8,706 bases of DNA from assembly GCA_910588405.1 (NCBI GenBank), contig CAJUPT010000098.1, positions 1 through 8,706 on the forward strand. Direction: 5' to 3'. This DNA is from an uncultured Lachnospiraceae bacterium. Lineage in GTDB: Bacteria > Bacillota > Clostridia > Lachnospirales > Lachnospiraceae. Under the pieces are notes generated by a model, which worked only from the letters and a program-made list of their open reading frames with translations, was not told the origin of the DNA and ran no database searches. Shown one piece after another: positions 5,141-8,706 of the stretch (within the stretch, counting starts at the first letter, position 1; each line of letters begins with the position of its first letter). The position numbers and the translations under genes were made by a program.

Positions 5141-6568
5141 ATGAATATTGATGAAGGCGTAGTAGTGGACATAGTTAACGCAGTCCTGGGCCGCCTGGAC
5201 GGGTCTTCCGCTTCACAGGCGGAGGAAGAACCAAAAGCGCCGGAGGGAGGCGACGGTATTTTCGAGAGCATGGACGACGCGATCGAAGCGGCTGCTGTCG
5301 CCCAGCGGGCATATTTAAGCTGCTCGATGCATGACAGGGCGGCGTATGTGCAGGCGATCCGGGACGTGGTGCTTAACCAGGAGAACCTGGAATATATTTC
5401 CCGTCAGTCCGTGGAAGAAACCGGAATGGGGAACTATGAGCATAAACTGATCAAGAACCGGCTTGCGGCCGTAAAGACGCCGGGGATCGAGGATCTGACG
5501 ACTGACGCGCTGACAGGCGACGACGGGCTCACGCTGGTGGAGTATTCTCCTTTTGGGGTGATCGGGGCGATTACGCCGACCACGAACCCTACGGAGACGA
5601 TTATCTGTAATTCCATCGGAATGCTGGCTGCCGGAAACAGCGTTGTGTTCAGCCCTCATCCGAGGGCAAAAAACGTTTCGCTGCATCTGGTACGGCTGAT
5701 TAACCGTGCCCTGGCAAAGGCCGGCGCGCCGGCGAACCTGGTGGTAACGGTGTCAAAGCCTTCCATCGAGAACACAAACGCGATGATGAGCCATCCGCTG
5801 ATACGGATGCTTGTGGCGACAGGCGGCCCCGGCATTGTAAAAACCGTGCTGTCCAGCGGCAAAAAGGCGATCGGCGCAGGCGCCGGCAACCCGCCTGTCG
5901 TAGTCGATGAGACGGCGGATATCGAGAAGGCGGGAAAGGATATCGTCGATGGCTGCAGCTTTGACAATAATCTGCCCTGTATTGCGGAAAAAGAGGTAAT
6001 CGTCGTAGATTCCGCGGCGGATTATCTGATTTTCAACATGAAGAAAAACGGCGCTTATGAGGTGAAGGATCAGGCGACGATCAATAAACTGGTAAGGCTT
6101 TTGGTGCAGGAGAACGGGAAAAGCCCGGTTACGGCTTTTGTCGGCAAGAGCGCAAAATATATTCTGGATCAGGTGGGCGTTTCCGTGGATGACGACGTAA
6201 AGGTGATCATCATGCAGGTCGGGGAGGATCATCCCTTTGTGCAGGTGGAGCTGATGATGCCGGTTCTGCCGATTGTGCGGGTGCCGGATGTGGACGCCGG
6301 TATTGAGATGGCAATCCGCGTAGAGCACGGCAACCGCCATACCGCAATGATGCATTCCCGCAATGTGGATAAGCTGACCAAGATGGCGAAGCTGATCCAA
6401 ACGACGATTTTTGTAAAGAACGGGCCCTCCTATGCCGGAATCGGCGTGGGCGGCGAAGGCCATACGACCTTTACCATCGCCGGGCCTACCGGTGAGGGGC
6501 TGACTTCAGCCAAATCCTTTGCCAGACGGCGTAGATGTGTACTGGTCGGCGGAATGGATGTCCGTTGA
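5141..6568 (+). CDS. pduP: CoA-acylating propionaldehyde dehydrogenase PduP
   Basis: PduP oxidises propionaldehyde (or acetaldehyde) with NAD+ and CoA to the acyl-CoA and NADH inside the microcompartment. The 475 residues match the PduP/EutE family in length. Residues 1-20 (GVVVDIVNAVLGRLD) form a short amphipathic helix followed by an acidic flexible linker (about 21-38), the arrangement of the PduP encapsulation peptide. The NAD-binding region includes GAITPTTNPTETIICN (142-157) and VATGGPGIVK (225-234). The catalytic cysteine is most likely Cys280 in NNLPCIAEKE, the family motif. The C-terminus SFARRRRCVLVGG is typical. AAGGAGG (5127-5133) overlaps the pduO stop codon and sits 7 bases before the ATG. 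PduP and EutE are not fully separable by eye; PduO, PduL and gene order favour PduP. Confidence 0.94.
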   Translation: MNIDEGVVVDIVNAVLGRLDGSSASQAEEEPKAPEGGDGIFESMDDAIEAAAVAQRAYLSCSMHDRAAYVQAIRDVVLNQENLEYISRQSVEETGMGNYEHKLIKNRLAAVKTPGIEDLTTDALTGDDGLTLVEYSPFGVIGAITPTTNPTETIICNSIGMLAAGNSVVFSPHPRAKNVSLHLVRLINRALAKAGAPANLVVTVSKPSIENTNAMMSHPLIRMLVATGGPGIVKTVLSSGKKAIGAGAGNPPVVVDETADIEKAGKDIVDGCSFDNNLPCIAEKEVIVVDSAADYLIFNMKKNGAYEVKDQATINKLVRLLVQENGKSPVTAFVGKSAKYILDQVGVSVDDDVKVIIMQVGEDHPFVQVELMMPVLPIVRVPDVDAGIEMAIRVEHGNRHTAMMHSRNVDKLTKMAKLIQTTIFVKNGPSYAGIGVGGEGHTTFTIAGPTGEGLTSAKSFARRRRCVLVGGMDVR

Positions 6569-6570
6569 CG

Positions 6571-6578
6571 GGGGGAGG
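6571..6578 (+). promoter_or_regulatory. Ribosome binding site fixing the pduS start
   Basis: GGGGGAGG lies 7 bases before ATG at 6586. An in-frame ATG at 6535 would overlap pduP by 34 bases and add an unrelated 17-residue N-terminus, so the start at 6586 is preferred. Confidence 0.88.
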
Positions 6579-6585
6579 TACCCTT

Positions 6586-7911
6586 ATGCAGGAAAATTTG
6601 ACGGCTTTGACAGAAAGTGCCGGCGTAGTCGGAGCAGGAGGTGCAGGTTTCCCCACCCATGTAAAGCTGAAGGGGAAAGCAAAGACCGTGATTATCAACG
6701 GAGCCGAGTGTGAACCCCTTTTGCGGGTGGATCAGCAGCTTATGGCAAAGCAGGCCGGAAGACTGCTGGCGGCTCTTGACAAAATTACGGAGCATCTGGG
6801 GGCGGAAGAGGGCGTTGTGGCGCTCAAAGAGCATTACCATGCCGCGGCGGAAGCGCTGAGGCGTGAGCTGCCCAGGTATCCGAAGCTTCGGCTCCATCTG
6901 CTGGGCGCCTTTTATCCGGCGGGCGACGAGCAGGTGATCGTCTACGAGGTAACGGGGCGGGTTGTCCCGGAAGGCGGCATCCCCATGAATGTGGGCGTCG
7001 TCGTGACAAATGTGGAGACGGCTCTGAACGTGCTGGACGCCATAGACGGGCATCCGGTTACGGAAAAATACGTGACCCTGACCGGAGCCGTGCGTACGCC
7101 GAAAACGGTGAAGGTTCCGCTTGGCATTACCGTGGCCGAGGCGCTTCAAATGGCCGGAGGCCCTGCCGTGGCGGATTACCGCGTCGTGAATGGCGGTCCG
7201 ATGATGGGGCGAATGGTTTCGCCGGAGAGTCCGATTACAAAGACGACGAAAGGGCTGATTGTGGTTCCCGCCGGACATCCGCTTTTAAACAGCTTAGAGC
7301 GCCCGTTGGGTGTTTCCCTGCGGCAGGCGGCAACCGCATGCATGCAGTGTTCCCTGTGCTCCGAGGTTTGCCCCAGGGGGCTTTTAGGGCACCGTATCCA
7401 GCCCCACAAGCTGATGCGGCTGGCGGCTTACGGGAGCATGTGTGATCCGGAGCAGACGCCGATGAACGCTTATCTTTGCTGCGGCTGCCGTCTGTGCGAG
7501 TATGCCTGCGTGATGGAGCTTCAGCCCTGGAAATTGAATGGCAATCTGAAAGGGATTCTGGGCGGAAAGGGTATCCGCAACAGCCTGAACAACAAGCCGG
7601 AGCATGGCGCGCCTTTCCGGGAATACAAACGCTATCCGGTACATAAGCTGATCCATCAGCTGGGTCTTACGGCCTATGATGTGGACGCGCCTTTGGATGA
7701 AGCTGCCGTGCCTTCGTATGACAGGGTCACACTGCCGCTTAGGCAGAACGTGGGAGCGGCGGCGGAACCGGTGGTAAAGGCGGGAAGCCGGGTGGAGAAA
7801 GGCGATCTGCTCGCGTGTATCCCGCAAGGTCAGCTGGGGGCGAATCTCCATGCCAGTATTTCCGGTACGGTGACGGCTGTCAGTGATGAGAGTATTGTGA
7901 TTCAGACATAA
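6586..7911 (+). CDS. pduS: Cobalamin reductase PduS (RnfC-like iron-sulfur flavoprotein)
   Basis: PduS reduces cob(III)alamin/cob(II)alamin for re-adenosylation by PduO. The family is related to RnfC and to complex I NuoF. The 441 residues begin with the RnfC-like SAGVVGAGGAGFPTHVKL (11-28) and INGAECEPLLRVDQQLM (37-53), the FMN/NADH-binding region. A SLBB-like region follows around 160-215 (VTLTGAVRTPKTVKVPLG, then VVNGGPMMGRM). Two [4Fe-4S] sites are complete: Cys252, 255, 258, 262 (CMQCSLCSEVCP) and Cys298, 301, 304, 308 (CCGCRLCEYAC). The C-terminal 60 residues (QNVGAAAEPVVKAGSRVEKG...SISGTVT) form a barrel-sandwich, biotinyl-like domain. The gene begins 17 bases after pduP; pduQ, which commonly separates the two, is absent. 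Pairing with pduO supports B12 recycling inside or at the shell. Confidence 0.94.
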   Translation: MQENLTALTESAGVVGAGGAGFPTHVKLKGKAKTVIINGAECEPLLRVDQQLMAKQAGRLLAALDKITEHLGAEEGVVALKEHYHAAAEALRRELPRYPKLRLHLLGAFYPAGDEQVIVYEVTGRVVPEGGIPMNVGVVVTNVETALNVLDAIDGHPVTEKYVTLTGAVRTPKTVKVPLGITVAEALQMAGGPAVADYRVVNGGPMMGRMVSPESPITKTTKGLIVVPAGHPLLNSLERPLGVSLRQAATACMQCSLCSEVCPRGLLGHRIQPHKLMRLAAYGSMCDPEQTPMNAYLCCGCRLCEYACVMELQPWKLNGNLKGILGGKGIRNSLNNKPEHGAPFREYKRYPVHKLIHQLGLTAYDVDAPLDEAAVPSYDRVTLPLRQNVGAAAEPVVKAGSRVEKGDLLACIPQGQLGANLHASISGTVTAVSDESIVIQT

Positions 7912-7917
7912 GAGAAA

Positions 7918-7932
7918 GATTGCCGGGCAATC
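7918..7932 (+). other. Short stem-loop between pduS and the membrane protein gene
   Basis: GATTGC (7918-7923) pairs with GCAATC (7927-7932) around the loop CGG, within the 39-base gap. There is no T tract, so it is unlikely to terminate transcription. It may slightly insulate the two genes or stabilise the upstream message. Confidence 0.45.
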
Positions 7933-7950
7933 AGAAAGTGAGGGGGGATT

Positions 7951-8706
7951 ATGGATATTTTAGCACTTGTGGCAGCTTTTGGTGGCGGCGTGATCGGCGC
8001 TTATATGGGAGCGGTTCCGGCGTTTGTCATGACCGGCGTTTTTGCTTTGGTCGGCGGCGCGATTACGGCGAGCGGGGGAGATGGCAGTGTGATCATCAAT
8101 TCCCTTGCGTTCGGTTCTTTTCTGGGCCCGCATGTTGCTTTTGCCGGCGGCGTGGCAGCGGCTGCTTACGCAGGCAAACAAAAGAAGCTGGAATCCGGCG
8201 CAGATGTGGTCAGCAGCCTGAACGGGCTGACGGCTCCTGACGTGCTGATTGTAGGCGGTGTATTCGGTGTGATCGGCTATGTGGTTGCGGCGTTGATTGG
8301 GATGACGCCCCTTGGCCCGCTGACTGACCTGCCGGGTATTACAGTAGTGATTCTGGGTATTATCGCCAGGTATTTGTTTGGCTCTACCGGACTGACCGGA
8401 AAATATACCGGAAACGGCCCCCGTGTCTGGTTTTCCACGGGCAAGGGCTTTGTAAATAATGTGGTTCTGGGCGCCGGTGTGGGCCTTGCGGTGAGCTTTG
8501 TGGCGGCGACGCTGGCAGATAACGCTGCGGCGCTGGGTATTCTGCCGATTATCTGCTTTGGCTTTTCCGCGGTGACCTTGCTGTTTGCCTGTGCGGGGCT
8601 GGCCTGCCCTGCCACCCACCATATGAGCCTTCCGGCCGGTCTGGCCGCCGTAGTCGGCATAGGCGCATGGGGGCCTGCGGGAGCGCTTTTAGGCGTGGTA
8701 TTTGGC
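7951..8706 (+). CDS. Polytopic membrane protein, unidentified (3' end outside window)
   Basis: The frame stays open from ATG 7951 to the window edge, giving the first 252 residues of a protein that continues beyond it. AGGGGGG (7941-7946 region) precedes the start. The sequence is rich in Gly, Ala and Val, with about seven or eight hydrophobic segments: roughly residues 5-39 (probably two), 47-73, 96-117, 128-145, 170-188, 194-216 and 227-252. Short loops are interrupted by a charged one (GKQKKLES, 75-82) and a second hydrophilic one (TGKYTGNGPRVWFSTGKG, 149-166). Distinctive pieces are FGSFLGPHVAFAGG (54-67) and ACPATHHMSLPAG (218-230). I do not recognise the family. It does not resemble a MIP-type glycerol facilitator such as PduF, since no NPA motif is seen. 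Position after pduS suggests a substrate, product or cofactor transporter, or a membrane partner, but this is inference. Confidence 0.75.
   Translation, partial: MDILALVAAFGGGVIGAYMGAVPAFVMTGVFALVGGAITASGGDGSVIINSLAFGSFLGPHVAFAGGVAAAAYAGKQKKLESGADVVSSLNGLTAPDVLIVGGVFGVIGYVVAALIGMTPLGPLTDLPGITVVILGIIARYLFGSTGLTGKYTGNGPRVWFSTGKGFVNNVVLGAGVGLAVSFVAATLADNAAALGILPIICFGFSAVTLLFACAGLACPATHHMSLPAGLAAVVGIGAWGPAGALLGVVFG

Noticed and set aside
6535..6585. Upstream ATG for pduS at 6535
   Set aside because: It would overlap pduP and add MCTGRRNGCPLTGG, which is unlike the family. ATG 6586 has a strong, correctly spaced ribosome binding site.
7920..8240. A + strand 106-codon frame over the start of the membrane protein gene
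   Set aside because: The overlapping frame from 7951 stays open for 252 codons, has a ribosome binding site and encodes regular hydrophobic segments; this one is Arg/Cys-rich without pattern.

Overview
The window is a segment of a propanediol-utilisation (PDU-type) bacterial microcompartment operon. Ten genes, all on the + strand, are closely packed; the last runs off the right edge. The G+C-rich coding sequence, strong GGAGG-type ribosome binding sites, occasional GTG/TTG starts and the mix of Pdu and EutJ-like genes suggest a Bacillota host, probably a gut clostridium of the Lachnospiraceae type. The host is inferred from style, not from a marker gene.

Layout: a short leader with a hairpin (1-88); a shell hexamer protein with a long repetitive tail (89-919); a canonical PduA/PduJ shell hexamer (941-1216); PduL phosphotransacylase (1232-1882); a leader repeating part of the first one (1883-1939); EutJ-type actin-fold ATPase (1940-2776); a flavoprotein-fold protein at the pduM position (2790-3638); a 240-base non-coding interval full of inverted repeats (3639-3878); PduN/EutN shell pentamer (3879-4145); PduO adenosyltransferase-GlcG fusion (4145-5128); PduP CoA-acylating aldehyde dehydrogenase (5141-6568); PduS cobalamin reductase (6586-7911); and an unidentified polytopic membrane protein (7951 to the edge).

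The order K-J-L-eutJ-M-N-O-P-S follows the pdu operons known from enterobacteria and lactobacilli, with eutJ between pduL and pduM as remembered for lactobacilli. The alcohol dehydrogenase pduQ is absent between pduP and pduS, and a membrane protein gene stands where pduT would follow pduS. The signature diol dehydratase is not in the window and would be expected upstream. The shell proteins form the capsule; PduP turns the aldehyde into acyl-CoA and NADH; PduL converts acyl-CoA to acyl-phosphate and recycles CoA; PduS and PduO reduce and adenosylate B12 for the dehydratase. PduL, PduP and the flavoprotein all start with a short amphipathic helix of the kind that targets cargo to the shell.

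The points most worth a second look are the 12-residue repeat tail of the first shell protein, the multi-arm palindromic element before pduN, the duplicated leader sequence, the PduM-like flavoprotein, and the membrane protein after pduS.
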